Origin: Diplodia intermedia
Taxonomy: Eukaryota; Ascomycota; Dothideomycetes; Botryosphaeriales; Botryosphaeriaceae
Length of the DNA: 64,000 nucleotides
Assembly: GCA_021495925.1 (NCBI GenBank)
Contig: JAKEKT010000059.1
Span: 124,001 to 188,000 of the forward strand
Direction of reading: 5' to 3'
The notes below the pieces were generated by a model. The model had not been told where the DNA came from. It made no database searches and worked only from the letters and a program-made list of their open reading frames with translations. Below are positions 31,741-45,000 of the stretch, piece after piece (within the stretch, counting starts at the first letter, position 1; the number at the start of each line of letters is the position of its first letter). Made by a program: the position numbers and the translations under genes.

Positions 31741-34700
31741 ATAATCGACCTTCGAATTCGACCCTCGAGAATTACGCTAAGATCGATATCGTTCGAAAGC
31801 CCTCGATTTTCTTAGCTAGAATCTCGATTCTTAGCTTTATAGACGTACGCGCTATTACGTAGTACGTGGAAAAAGAGATATTCTAAATAGTACTAGACTA
31901 GCTAGGGCTTTATAGCTCTTTCTACCCTCGAAAACCACTTAAATTCGCCCTAAACTTCGCATAGAGAACCGTACGGTACTAAGAAATTTATTTTTAAAGT
32001 TATATTTTAGTAGCTCTTTTCTACGCCCGAGAATTCTACTTTAAAGCCTACTAGAAGCCTCTTCTCTAGGCCTTACTAAAGAGTTTTACGTATATAGACG
32101 CTTCGTACGGTTCGAGCTTAACGCTAAGGCGCTACTTAATTTCTCGAAACCTCTAATATTCGCGCCGGCCTTATCGGCCTCTTTATTTACTTCTAGAGAG
32201 TAAGTAATTAAGAAAAGCCCTCGTCTTAACTCGAGTTTCTTTTATTTACGACTTAGTTTAGACGAAACTAAAGCTAGTAATTTACTTCTAGTCTATTTCT
32301 CGTCTATTTCTATTATTTTTATATGTTTTTCTTATAGAAAGAGCTTAAAAATCTTCTTTTAAATCTAGAATATCTTCTTTAAAGTAGAATTTATCTTCTT
32401 CGAGTTCTATTCTATCTTTTCTAACGTAGAATATAGACTTTAAGACTATAAATACGACTATAGAAAACTTCGAGAACCCCTTAACTACGTCTACGCCTCT
32501 TTCGATAGTAACTACGCTAGACCTCTCGGCCTCTAAACCCGCGAAAAATCTCTTTTCGTAAGAGAACCTACGTAAGAAACGGCCCTTTTTAAGAGTTATA
32601 CTAATCCCTCTCGTAAAGAAAGAAATATCGAACTTTCGATTCGTCTTTAAACTTTATATTAACTCGAATATCGAGAACGTATAGCAACTCGAAATAAACT
32701 TATAGTCGTTAAAAGAGACCGTAAAATACGTACTTAATCTTCTAGTTAAGGCCGCGGATCTCGCCTTCTTTAAGAAAAAATAGAGGTCTATTCTAGATCT
32801 AATTAAGATCGTACGATAGTATACTAAGACGAGTAAAACCGTAGATAAGATCGATGTAATTCTTACTACGTAAGTTCGAGCCCTTAAAAAGACCGCGATA
32901 GACCTCGCGAAGAAAATAAAAAACTTATTTAAGTTCGCTATCGTTATTCTCTTAAACTAGGCCTCGTAAAGGGCTACTTCTTTAATCTTATAACGCCCGA
33001 AGCCTACGTAGTAGCCGATCGTAGTATCTAGCTAACCTACGTATATCTTAATAGCTACTACCGCCGCGTTAAAAGAAGAACTATAAATTACCTCTTCTTT
33101 AAAGAAGAAGTTAAAGACCTCTACGTCTAAGAAAGTTACGCGGTAGATCGTTCTTACGTCGACTACGAAAATCGCGGACTTCTCGTTCTTTAGACTACGA
33201 AACGTCTTTAATAAGGCGTTTTCGAACTAGCTTAAGAGAACGAGATCTATAATTATAACGATCTCTCTCTCGCTAAAAAAGAATATTATATTTACTATAT
33301 ACGAGAACTTCTTCGCCGAATTTCTTTTAAAGAATAAGACGATAATTAATCGAGTTATCTCTATTCGATCGATTATAAAAAACCGTACGTAGTATAAGAT
33401 AGCCGTATACGACGTATTTACGCGAGACCTTTTAATTCTCTTTCGCGAGAACTTTAGCGAGGCTATTCGAATAGAAATTAAGATTTATAATAATAGTTTA
33501 AAGATTATTAGTATTCTCTACTAGCTTACGCTAGAGGCTAGAAGAGCGAAGTAGTTTACGAGCTCGCTAGTTCTCGCGTTTAAGATTAAAGAGAAGACTT
33601 AAAAGACTATTTCTAAACGTCTCTACGTTTACGATGTTTTCGTTAAGGCGAAGAAGCTAAGAGAATCGAGAAATACTCTAAAGAACTCTAAATAAATCTA
33701 TTTTAAATAAGTTCTTTACGAGTTCTATAAGCTAACTTAAATAGAAGTATTTCGATAACGAAATTTATTTTAGATATTATAGTAGAGTTAAAGATAGATC
33801 TTATTCTTTATTAAGAACCGTATATCTTATTCTATAAGAACTCGAACTTTCGATTAATTAATTATCTCTTATTTATTTAAATTCTACTAGTCTATTCTTT
33901 TAATCTAAGGCTTTAAATACTAATCTACGTCTCTTGCTTTCTTAGAGAAACGAAGATAAATTTAGAGGCCGAATTTTAGTAAAGTTTCGATCTAATAATT
34001 CTAAGTATAGAGTAGCGAAAGTTAAAGTTTAAGCTACTTAACTTATATAACTAGAAGAATTAAATAGATAACGATTTTCGACTTACTCTAGAACGCGTTC
34101 TATAATAATAATCCCTTAAAACGTAGGCTATAGTAGCTAAGAATTTTAATATTTATTATTTCTAGTAGAATCTAGAATCTTTCTTCTTATCTAGCGCTAA
34201 TCGGCTAGTAGAATAATTAGAAGAAAACGATCTATCTCTCTTAAACGAAGAGAATAAGAATATCTTTTATCGTCTCTATCTAGAAAGAGAGACGATTATC
34301 GACCTTATACTTACTACGTCGGCCTTAGCTAATAGAATTATCGACTAGTAAACGATCGCGGACTTTAGCTTTAATTATAAGATAATTCTATTTAGTCTAG
34401 AATCGATCGGCTATACGAAACCTTCTACGATAGCTACTACCGCTAGATTTAATACGAAAAAGACTAACTAGTCTAAGTTTTAGAAAATCTTTAAATAATA
34501 GATAGAGACGATAGTATTTAAGGTTTTAAAAAGCTTAGAATTAAATCTCTTATCGAAAGATATCTCTAAAGACTTAATAGAAGGCTCGATTCGCTAAATA
34601 CCCGCGCTAGATACTCTAGAGATAAGCCTTAACTAAACTATATCTATCGTAATAAATCTTTTTATTTCTCGATTAAAACTAGAAGCTCGATCTAAACTAT

Positions 34701-37700
34701 AGTAGTCGAACGAGCTTTTAGAAGAATAAAGATAACTATAAAGAGAGGCTAACGCTTTTAAATCTCTACGTACGAAAGAGAATAAGCGAAGATACTTAAA
34801 TAGTCGAAATATCTACTTCGAAGCGATTAAGAGAGCTAAACGCGAATACTAGAATTCTTTTCTAGAAAAAGAAACTCTTAAGACTATCTTTAAGACTATA
34901 GCTTATACTAAGTCTAGAACGCATGCTAGAATTCTTAAGATTAGTTACGATACGTATACGAGAAAACGTCTAGAAGATAGTTTTAAGAGAAAGTATTTAG
35001 CTCTTAAAAAGAGACTCTTTTTATTGCTCTCTTCTATCGCCTCTTTTAACTAGTAAAGCTACGTCTCTAAACGCTAGAACTAGTCGAAGCTTAGTTTAAG
35101 AGAAATTAAAGATGCGTGCTTTATATAAATTAAAGAAAAAACGTCGGGACTAGACGCTATTACGTAAGAGATTATTACTTATACGTTTAGAGCGAAGTCT
35201 AGCGTCTTTACTAAGGTCTTTTCTACGCTATTCGTCTACGAATATTATTCTACGGGCTAGTATACGGCTATCGGAGTAATTCTAAGTAAGAAAAAGAGCG
35301 ATATCGCGAATCTAAAGTTCTATCGTATTATTTCTCTTCTTAATTACCTCGAAAAAGTACTAAAACGAATTACGACTAAAAGACTAGACTATTTAGCGAA
35401 GACCTTTAATCTTCTTTATTATATCTAAATTAGAAAAAGATTAAAGAAATTCGTAATAAATATTATAATACTTTTATTAAATAAAGTAGAGAAGAATCGC
35501 CGTCTTAAACGTAAGACCTTTATACTTTTTCTCGATATTAAAAGCGCCTTTAATTACGTAGCTAAAGAATAACTTTTAGCTATAATAGCTCGAATCGGTA
35601 TGCTAATTAATCTACTCGCGTAGATAAAATTATTTATATCTATATAAATACTAAGCCTCGCGTTTAACGAAGAGAAGAAAGAGTTTAGCTCGATAAAGAC
35701 GAATATTTTATAAGAAAGTTTAGTCTCGTCTATTCTCTTTCTAATCTATCTTTAAGAGTTATTTTTCGTCTCTAAAGCTTTATTTCTCTCTTATATCGAC
35801 GATATTACGCTTATAGCTAGCTTCGATAGCTAGAAACGTAATAAGACGATTCTAGAGAAAAAGATAGATAAACTCTATACGCGAAGATAGAAAAACTATA
35901 TTAAATTCGATCTAAAAAAGACGAAGCTTATTTACTTCGCTCGTTCTTTTAAGAAAGACTTAAAACTCTATTCTATTTCGATTACGCTTTCTACGAAGAA
36001 CGTAATAGAATCTAAAGAATAGATTAAATAGCTAGAAATTTACTTCGACTACGAGTTTATCTTTAAGACGTACGTATTTAAAAGAATTAGCTAGACTCGT
36101 TTAGTCTTCTATCGTCTCTCTAGACTAGCTAACGTTAAGAGAAGGCTTTCTTTCTACGCGGTTCGCTAGTTATATCTAGCTTACGTTACTACGGTTATAG
36201 ACTACGGCTTCGAAATCTACTAGAAAAATTAGAAATAGTTTATTCGCTAATTTAGAGTCCTTTAGAATCTTATTCTACGAAAGATTCTAGAGGTTTTTAA
36301 GACTACCTCTATAATTTCTCTAGAAATAGAGAGTAAAATTCTATTAGCGGATATTCGTTTAAATAAGTAGTTACGAAAATATACTCTTAGAACGAATTTA
36401 CTCGAAGAATTCTACTCTATTCGAATCGAACTAGAGAAGATTAATCTAGATCGACGGGTTTTAGATAGACCTACGTAGTTAGAGAAGATTAAACTTCTTT
36501 TAAAAACGTAATTCGCGTCTTTAGAAGTAGTTAAACCCTTTTACTTTTCGCTATAGTTACTTAAACTACTCTATTCGACTACGATTAGCCTCTTAAATAA
36601 AGAGAAGTAGGCTAAGACCTACGTACTCGAAGTTAAGAAAGTACTCTCTAATTAAATAGCTATCTATTCTAACGTCTTCGTTCTATTTACGGGTAAAAAC
36701 GTAGAAGTCGGGGTAGTAGCCTTTAACTTTAGCTAATCTAAAGAGAACCTAGCGCGCTAGATTTATAAGAACCTCGATTTCGAGAATCTAGTATATAACG
36801 ACGAGATAGAGAGGCTAGTAATAGCTCTAAAACTCGTCGTTAGAGCTAGACACGCCTTTAAAGATATAAGAATCTACGCGAATAACTAGACCGCGATTCT
36901 TAGACTAAGTAAGCCCGCTAATACGCCCGAGTAAGCATAGTAAATTCGAGCTATTAGATTAGCTAAAACGCTAAGGGCTAGAGAGAATATCGTCTCTCTA
37001 AAATAGTATTTCGGCTACGAGAACGTTCTAGATAACGAGTATATTAATCGGCTTACGAAAAGAGCTACGAAGTATTCTTTAAGTAGAGTCTCTACTTCTC
37101 TAAGCTTCTATCGAAGTAAAGTTAAGTAGAAGACCTATAAGAAGTAGAAAACGAAGCTTAAATTAATATCGAACTCGTTCTATAAACGTATCTTCGATTT
37201 AGAGATAGAATAGCGGCTTAAATCTTCTACGAAAGTTAGAGAAACGGTCTTCGTCTTCTATTAACTAAAGATCGAATACGACTACTTTAAGTCTTATCTT
37301 TATCGTCTTAACTACGTCGAAAACGACTAATATAGATATAGTTATACGGCTAGATAGATACTACGCTATCTACTTCTCTCTTACTCTCTTTATAGAGGCT
37401 CTTAGGTTCTCTTAAAAGACGGGCTTAAGAAGTATCGACTCGATCTTTCGAATCTCTTTTTCTTAACTTTAGAAACTAGCCTAACGGCTAAGTTCTTAGA
37501 ATAAATAAAGATTACTACTAGATAGTAGTAATTAAACGACTTATTTAACGAGATTTAAATACGTATCGCTAGACGCTTATTTATACTTATTTCTTTCTTC
37601 TATTCTCTTCTTCTATTTCTTCTCGTTCTCGGCGCCCTCGCCGCTTTCGATTTAGAGTAGAAACGGGCGAGAACCGAAGAAAAACGACTAAATAGCGGGT

Positions 37701-38235
37701 ACTTAAGCTTAAGTAGCCGTTTCTACTAGTATCTACGGCTATCTAGTATAGTTAATAACTAAGCTAACGAGGCTAAAAAGCCGAGATTTAATTTTCGATC
37801 GAGTAACCTCTATTTAGAGCTCTTTTTTAGATTTCTAAATTTAGAAGTAGAGTTATATAGCTAGTTCGCTAGTAGTAATACTTCGACTAGTTATAATAAA
37901 TAGTAAGTAAGTATTAGTCTTAGATAGAAGAAAGCTAAACGAATCTAACTAGTTAGAGAGATTCTCTCTAAAAAGAGAACTTACTTACTTTATTTTATAT
38001 CTTTATTTTTGTCGATTTCTAAGCTCTCGCTTTATTTTATTTATCTTTTCTTTATTTTATCTACGCTCTCTACTCTTCTTTAAGCTTTTAAGTATATTGT
38101 TTCTAGTATTCTTCTAGAATCCTCTTCGGCATATATATATTTAAATATATAGATAGAAGCGGGTTCTCTTAAGAAATCTTATCTCTAATAGTTCTAGACT
38201 CTAGAGAAACGTTAAACTAAATAAATAAATAAATA
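31741..38235 (+). mobile_element. Tad1-like LINE, near full length (copy 1), RIP-inactivated
   Basis: About 6.5 kb, ending in an (AAAT)n tail. It is flanked by AATATTTTTTCT (31,729-31,740) and AATATTTTTTTT (38,236-38,247), a 12-bp target duplication with one C-to-T difference. Order of remnants on the + strand: a gag-like ORF1 region (about 32,300-33,700), AP-endonuclease (VAKNFNIYYF at 34,131-34,160, from the family motif GDFN), reverse transcriptase (FLDIKSAFNYV near 35,530 and the YIDD active-site box near 35,793) and an RNase H-like region near 36,655-36,760. This order, with RNase H in a LINE, fits the fungal Tad1 clade. Stops interrupt every domain. Confidence 0.85.
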
Positions 38236-41200
38236 AATATTTTTTTTAAGAAGATAAACTTTATTTTCTCTTTTTAGCTTTAGTATCTTCTAGTACCATC
38301 TATTATAATAGCGAAATATTAGAAATTCGTTATATTTAATATTAAGACTAAGCTATTTATAGAGTATCTTTAGCTAGTCTACTTTAAGAATTTCTTTCTA
38401 AATAAGAGATTCGTTTAGTACTAGTTTCTAGTAAACTATTAGTTTATACTTATAGTTAGCGTAGAATAATAATTTCTAAGTCGTAAACGCTTTAAAGCTA
38501 TTATACGCGAATTAGATAAGAGATAGTAGTTTAATCTAATTATTCTATACGTAGTTAAGATAATAGTAAAGATACTATTTAAGTATCTAGTTAGTTTATT
38601 TTATTTATTTATTTATTTACGAATATATTATAGTTAATAGCTTATATTTTAAACTAAGCTAATAAGTAAGAGTCTACTAGAATTAAAAAGTAAATAATTA
38701 ATTTTTATTTAATATAAGCTCTTCTAGTAATCTATAATTACTAAGAATTATTTTAAAAAACGTATAGACGAGTTCTTTCGCGTTTATTATTTTAAAATAT
38801 AGTAGATAGTACGCGTATTTAATAAGTCTATTAATAATAACTAAAATTAAATTATATAGAACGCTAGTTAAGAATTTCTTTAATTAGAGTAGATTCGTAA
38901 TAAAGTTTAGCGAGATAAATTATTAGAATCTTTTTAAGACTAGTAATAGCTAAAGTAAGTTATATAGCGCGTATCTTAAGACCTTACTTCTAATATAAAG
39001 ATCGTACTACGAAACTATCTATTAAACGATTTTTTATAGATCTAAGAAATAGTAATTTTTAGTAATTCTTTTAATCGTTTTATCTATTTCTTAGTAATTA
39101 TATACTAGTACTTTATAGATATTCTTAACGATTTCTTTTTAAAGCTTCGCTAAGACGTAGACTAATCTTAAATATAGAATAATATTATTTACGTCTTTAG
39201 TTAAGCGCGGGTTATTCTTTATATTTCTAAGTTTCTAAACTATTATATTATACTTATAGGCCTCTTAAATCTTCTTTATCTAAACGTTACTTTCTAAGCG
39301 ATACGCTAAGACTAGTAGTCTAACTAAAATAAGTAAGATATTAGATACTTTCTTAAGCTATAATTAGATAACTTTAAAAATAGATATATACGTTCTAGCG
39401 AGTATAAGACTATTATCTTTCTACTTACTTAAAACTATTAATTATAGTTCTAGCTTTTCTTTTATATAGTTAGCTCTTCTACTTAGCGCGTCTACGTAAG
39501 CGTTCTTAAATCTCTTTCTATAAATAATCTTTATATTATAGAATACTAGCTTTTTAATTTATTTAACTTATCGTTAAGTTAGTTTCTTTATAATAGTAAA
39601 GTACGTAAGGTTTTTATAATTATAGTAAACTATTACTTAATATTTAGCTTCTTTAAGATAGTATTTTTATTTCTTAAAAGTTATAATAATAGCTAATAGT
39701 TTCTTATTATAGATATTATAGTTAAGTTTCGAGGGCGTTATCTTTTTAAAATAGTACGCGATCGAATAGAGCTTATCTTACTCGTCTAGTTAACTAATAT
39801 AAGCGTCGATAGCGTAGTCTAATACGTTCGTCTTTATAATAATAAGTAGCTTTAGATTATAAATATCTAGAATAGACGCTTTATAGAATATTTATTTTAG
39901 AGACTTAAATATCTTTTACTATACTTCTTCTTATTAAAATTCGTACTCTTTATAAGTAAGTCTAGTAAGAGGCTTTATAATCTTTATATAGTTTAGAATA
40001 AACTTACGATAGAAGTTAATAAATCTAAAAAAGAATTATACTTTCTTAATAGTTTATAGTTTAAGCTATTTTTTAATTACGTCTAGCTTTTTCTTATTTA
40101 TACTAATATATTTAGATATAATAATAAATTCTAGAAATTCTATTTTCTACGTAATCTATTTATACTTCTTAAATACTATTTATAGATTCTTTTTTTTAAG
40201 TATAAGTAGTATCTTTTAAATATATTTTTAATATTCTTCTAAGATGTTTAAATAGATAATAATATTATTTAGATACGCGATATAGAATACGTTTAAATAT
40301 AAATATAAAATATTATTTACTAGGCTCTAGAATAACGTAGAGACGTTAGTTAGTCTAAAGAATATTACTATATATTTAAAGTATTTTAGCTACGTTTAAA
40401 AGATAGTCTTTTATTTTTTATTTTCTTTAATACGAACTAAATAATATTCTTCGTAAAGATTAAACTTAGTAAAGTACTTTATAATCTAGAACTTATCTTA
40501 GAGTTTATTAATTTTTAGTAATAAATAACGATTCTTAATTATAATATTATTTAATTAACGATAGTTAATATAGAGATAAAGCTCGCCGTTCTTTTTTAAA
40601 ATAAATAGAATAAAATAGTCGGCTAATAAAGATAAAGATTATATATATTTACGTTTTAGATTCTTTTTAATATATTCTCTTAAAGCCTCTAACTTAATAT
40701 AAAATAGTAAGTATATTAGCTTAAACGTAGACTACGTTTCTAAAATAAGAGATATCTTATAATTCTATAATTAGTATTTTAATAAGAATTCTTTTTCTTA
40801 TTTCTTATAGAGATTCGTAAATTTTTAGAATTCTTTTAGTACGACTACTATTTTTAATAGCGATAGTTATTTCTCTAGAGTTATTATCTTTTCTTTAGAT
40901 TTTATTTTCTTATTAAGTTTTCTATATATTTTCTCGCTTACTAGATTATTTATAGATATTAGCTTTTCTCTAGTTAAATAATTATATAACGTTCTTTTTC
41001 TTTTTACGCTATTATATATAGAGCTAATATTTTAATATAGTATTATAGATACGTTCGCTATATTTATATAACGCGTATAAATTCTCTAAAGATAGTCTTC
41101 TTTAATTATCTTTAAACTATTATTCTCTACTAGAGACTCTATACGTTACTATATATATATAATAATTCGCTATTTTATTTCTATATTAGATTATAAGTAA

Positions 41201-42035
41201 AGATAATATATTTTATTATTTCTACGTTTTATACGTCTAATTACTACTAGAAATATTTTTTAGACTTTAGCGAAGCTACTTACTTTTATACTAAATTATT
41301 ACTTTACGCTTTAAACTTTTAGCTTTTAGCTCTTACTTTAGCTCTTCTAGCTCTAGCTTCTAGCTTTAGCTCTAGTCTCTATCGTCTAGCTTATTCGCTT
41401 TACGATAGTAAGATATTTTATATATTATTCGTTTAAGAAGATAATTTTCTTAATTCTCTAGTTAATATATAGTATATACGTTTTTAGCTATAATATTTTT
41501 AGAATAATATTATATTCTAGTATCTTTATAACGTCTAGATTAATCTTTTCTTTATAATTAGTAATAGATATTAGTACTAGCTCTATTTTAATTCTTATCT
41601 AATCTTTTTCGTACTATATAAATAACTCGTCTATAGTTTAAAGAGAATAAGGCCTATCTTTTTCTTATTAATATAGCTAGTACTTAACGACGAAGAATAG
41701 ATTAATATATATACTCTATATATTATTATTAATTATAGTCTAGACCTTCTTACTATAAAAGATTATCTATAAGTATAGTAGTTTAAAGAGTTCTATTCTA
41801 ATAAATATAATTTTATTTAATATATATATAATCTAGTTAAGAGATCTATTTAATAGTCTCTTCTAGAGTCTTTAACTAGAGAGGTCGTTTAGTTTTCTAA
41901 TTAGATAAGGTCTTTAATAATCGTATTATCTAGTTAGTTTATCTATAGTATTAAGTTCTTTTAGAGAATCTACTTTCTATAACTAATTTATCTTTACTAG
42001 TATAAGACTTCTACTATTATCTAATAGTAGTAGAA

Positions 42036-45000
42036 CTAGTTAAGGCCGTGGATCTCGCCCTCTTCGAGAAAAAATAGAGGTCTATTCTAGACCTAATTAA
42101 GATCGTACGATAGTATACTAAGACGAATAAAACTATAGATAAGACTAACGCGATTCTTACTACGTAAGTTTAAGTCCTCGAAAAGACCGCGGTAGACCTC
42201 GCGAAGAAAACGAAGAACTTATCTAAGTTTACTATCGCTATTTTCTTAAACTAGGCCTCGTAAAGAGCTACTCTTTTAATCTCGTAACGTTTAAAGTCTA
42301 CGTAGTAGCCGATTATAGTATTTAGCTAATCTATGTATATCTTAATAGCTATTATCGTTATATCGAAAGAAGAACTATAGATTACTTCTTCTTTAAAGAA
42401 GAAGTTAAAGACCTCTACGTCTAAGAAAGTTACGCGATAGATTATTCTTACGCTAGCTATAAAAATTACGGACTTCTCGTTCTTTAAGCTACGAAACGTC
42501 TTTAATAAGACGTTTTCGAACTAGCTTAAGAGAACGAGACCTATAATCGTAATAATCTCTCTTTTATTAAAAAAGAATATCGTACTTATTATATATAAGA
42601 ACTTCTTCGCCGAATTTCTTTTAAAGAATAAGACGATAATTAATCGAGTTATCTCTACTCGATTAATTACGAAAAACCGCACGTAGTATAAAATAGCCGT
42701 ATACGACGTATCTACGCGAGACCTTTTAACTCTCTTTCGCGAGAACTTTAGCGAGGCTATTCGAATAGAAATTAAGATCTATAACGATGGTCTAAAGATT
42801 ATTAATATTCTCTACTAGCTTACGCTAGAGGCTAGAAGAGCGAAGTAGTTTACGAACTCGCTAGTTCTCGCGTTTAAGATTAAAGAGAAGGCTTAAAAGA
42901 CTATCTCTAAACGTTTTTACGTTTACGACGTTTTCGTTAAGACGAAGAAGCTAAGAGGGCCGAGAAATATTCTAAAGAACTCTAAATAAATTTATTTTAA
43001 ATAAGTTCTTTACGAGTTCTATAAGCTAACTTAAATAAAAGTATTTTAATAACGAAATTTATTCTAAATATTATAGTAGAGTTAAAGATAGATCTCGTTC
43101 TTTATTAAGAATTATATATCTTATTTTACGAGAACTCGAGCTTTCGATTAATTAATTATCTCTTATTTATTTAAATTCTACTAGTCTATTCTTTCGATCT
43201 AAGGTTTTAAATACTAATTTACGTCTTTCGCTTTCTTAGAGAAACGAAGGTAAATTTAGAGGCTAAATTCTAGTAAAGTTTTAATCTAATAGTTCTAAGT
43301 ATAGAGTAGCGAAAGTTAAAGTTTAAGCTACTTAACTTATATAACTAAAAGAATTAAACGGGTAACGATTCTTAGCTTACTCTAGAACGCGTTCTATAAT
43401 AATAATCCCTTAGAACGTAGACTATAGTAGCCGGGGATTTTAATATTTATTATTTCTAGTAGAATCTAGAATCTTCTTTCTTATCTAGCGCTAATCGACT
43501 AGTAGAATAATTAGAAGAAAACGATCTATCTCTCTTAAATAAAGAGAGTAAAAGTATCTTTTACTACTCTTATCTAAAAAGAGAGATAATTATCGATCTT
43601 ATACTTACTACGTCGGTCTTAGCTAATAGAATTATCGACTAGTAAATAATCGCGAACTTCGGCTTCGATTATAAGATAATTTTATTTAGTCTAGAACCGG
43701 CCGACTATACGAGACCTTCTACGGTAGTTACTACCGCTAGATTTAATACGAGAAAGGCCGACTAGCCTAAGTTTTAGAAAATCTTTAAATAATAGATAGA
43801 GATAGTAGTATTTAAGGCTCTAAAAAGCTTAGAATTAAACCTCTTATCGAAAGATATCTCTAAAGACTTAATAGAAGGCTCGATTCGCTAAATATTCGCG
43901 CTAGATATTCTAAGAGTAAGCCTTAACTAGGCTATATCTATTACGGCGGATCTTTCTATTCTTCGATTAAAACTAGAAGCTCGATCTAAACTATAGTAGT
44001 CGAACGAGCTTTTAGAAGAACGAAGATAACTATAAAAAGAGATTAACGCTTTTAAATCTCTACGCACGAAAGAGAATAAGCGAAGATACTTAAATAGCTA
44101 AAATATCTACTTCGAAGCGGTTAAGAGAACTAAACGCGAATACTAGAATTCTTTTCTAGAAAAAGAAATTCTTAAGACTATTTTTAAGACTATAGCTTAT
44201 ACTAAGTCTAGAACGTATACTAGAATCTCTAAAATTAGCTATAATACGTATACGAGAAAACGTCTAGAAAGTAGTTTTAAGAAAAAGTATTTAGCTCTTA
44301 GAAAGAAGCTCTTTTCGCCGTCTTCTTCTATCGTCTCTTTTAACTAGTAAAGCTACGTTTCTAAACGCTAGAACTAGTCGAAGCTTAGTTTAAGAAAAAT
44401 TAAAGATGCGTGCTCTACGTAAATTAAAGAAAAAACGCCGAGACTAGACGCTATTACGTAAGAGATTATTACTTATACGTTTAGAGCGAAGCCCGACGTC
44501 TTTACTAAGGTCTTTTCTACGCTATTCGCCTATAGATATTATTCTACGGGCTAACGTACGGCTATCGGGGTAATTCTAAGTAAGAGAAAGAGCGATACTA
44601 CGAATTCGAAGTTTTATTATATTATTTCTCTTCTTAATTATCTCGAAAAAGTATTAGAACGAATTACGGCTAAAAGACTAGACTATCTAGTAAAGACCTT
44701 CGATCTTCTTTACTATATCTAAATTAGAGAAAGATTAAAGAAATTTATAATAGATATCGTAATACTTTTATCGAATAAAGTAGAGAAGAACCGCCGTCTT
44801 AAACGTAAAATCTTCGTACTTTTTCTCGATATTAAAAGCGTCTTTAACTACGTAGCCGAAGAATAACTTCTAGCTATAATAGCTCGAATCGGCATGCTAA
44901 TTAACCTACTCGCGTAGATAAAATCGTTTATATCTATACGAATACTAAGCCTCGCGTTTAACGAAGAGAAGAAAGAGTTTAGTCTAATAAAGATAAGTAT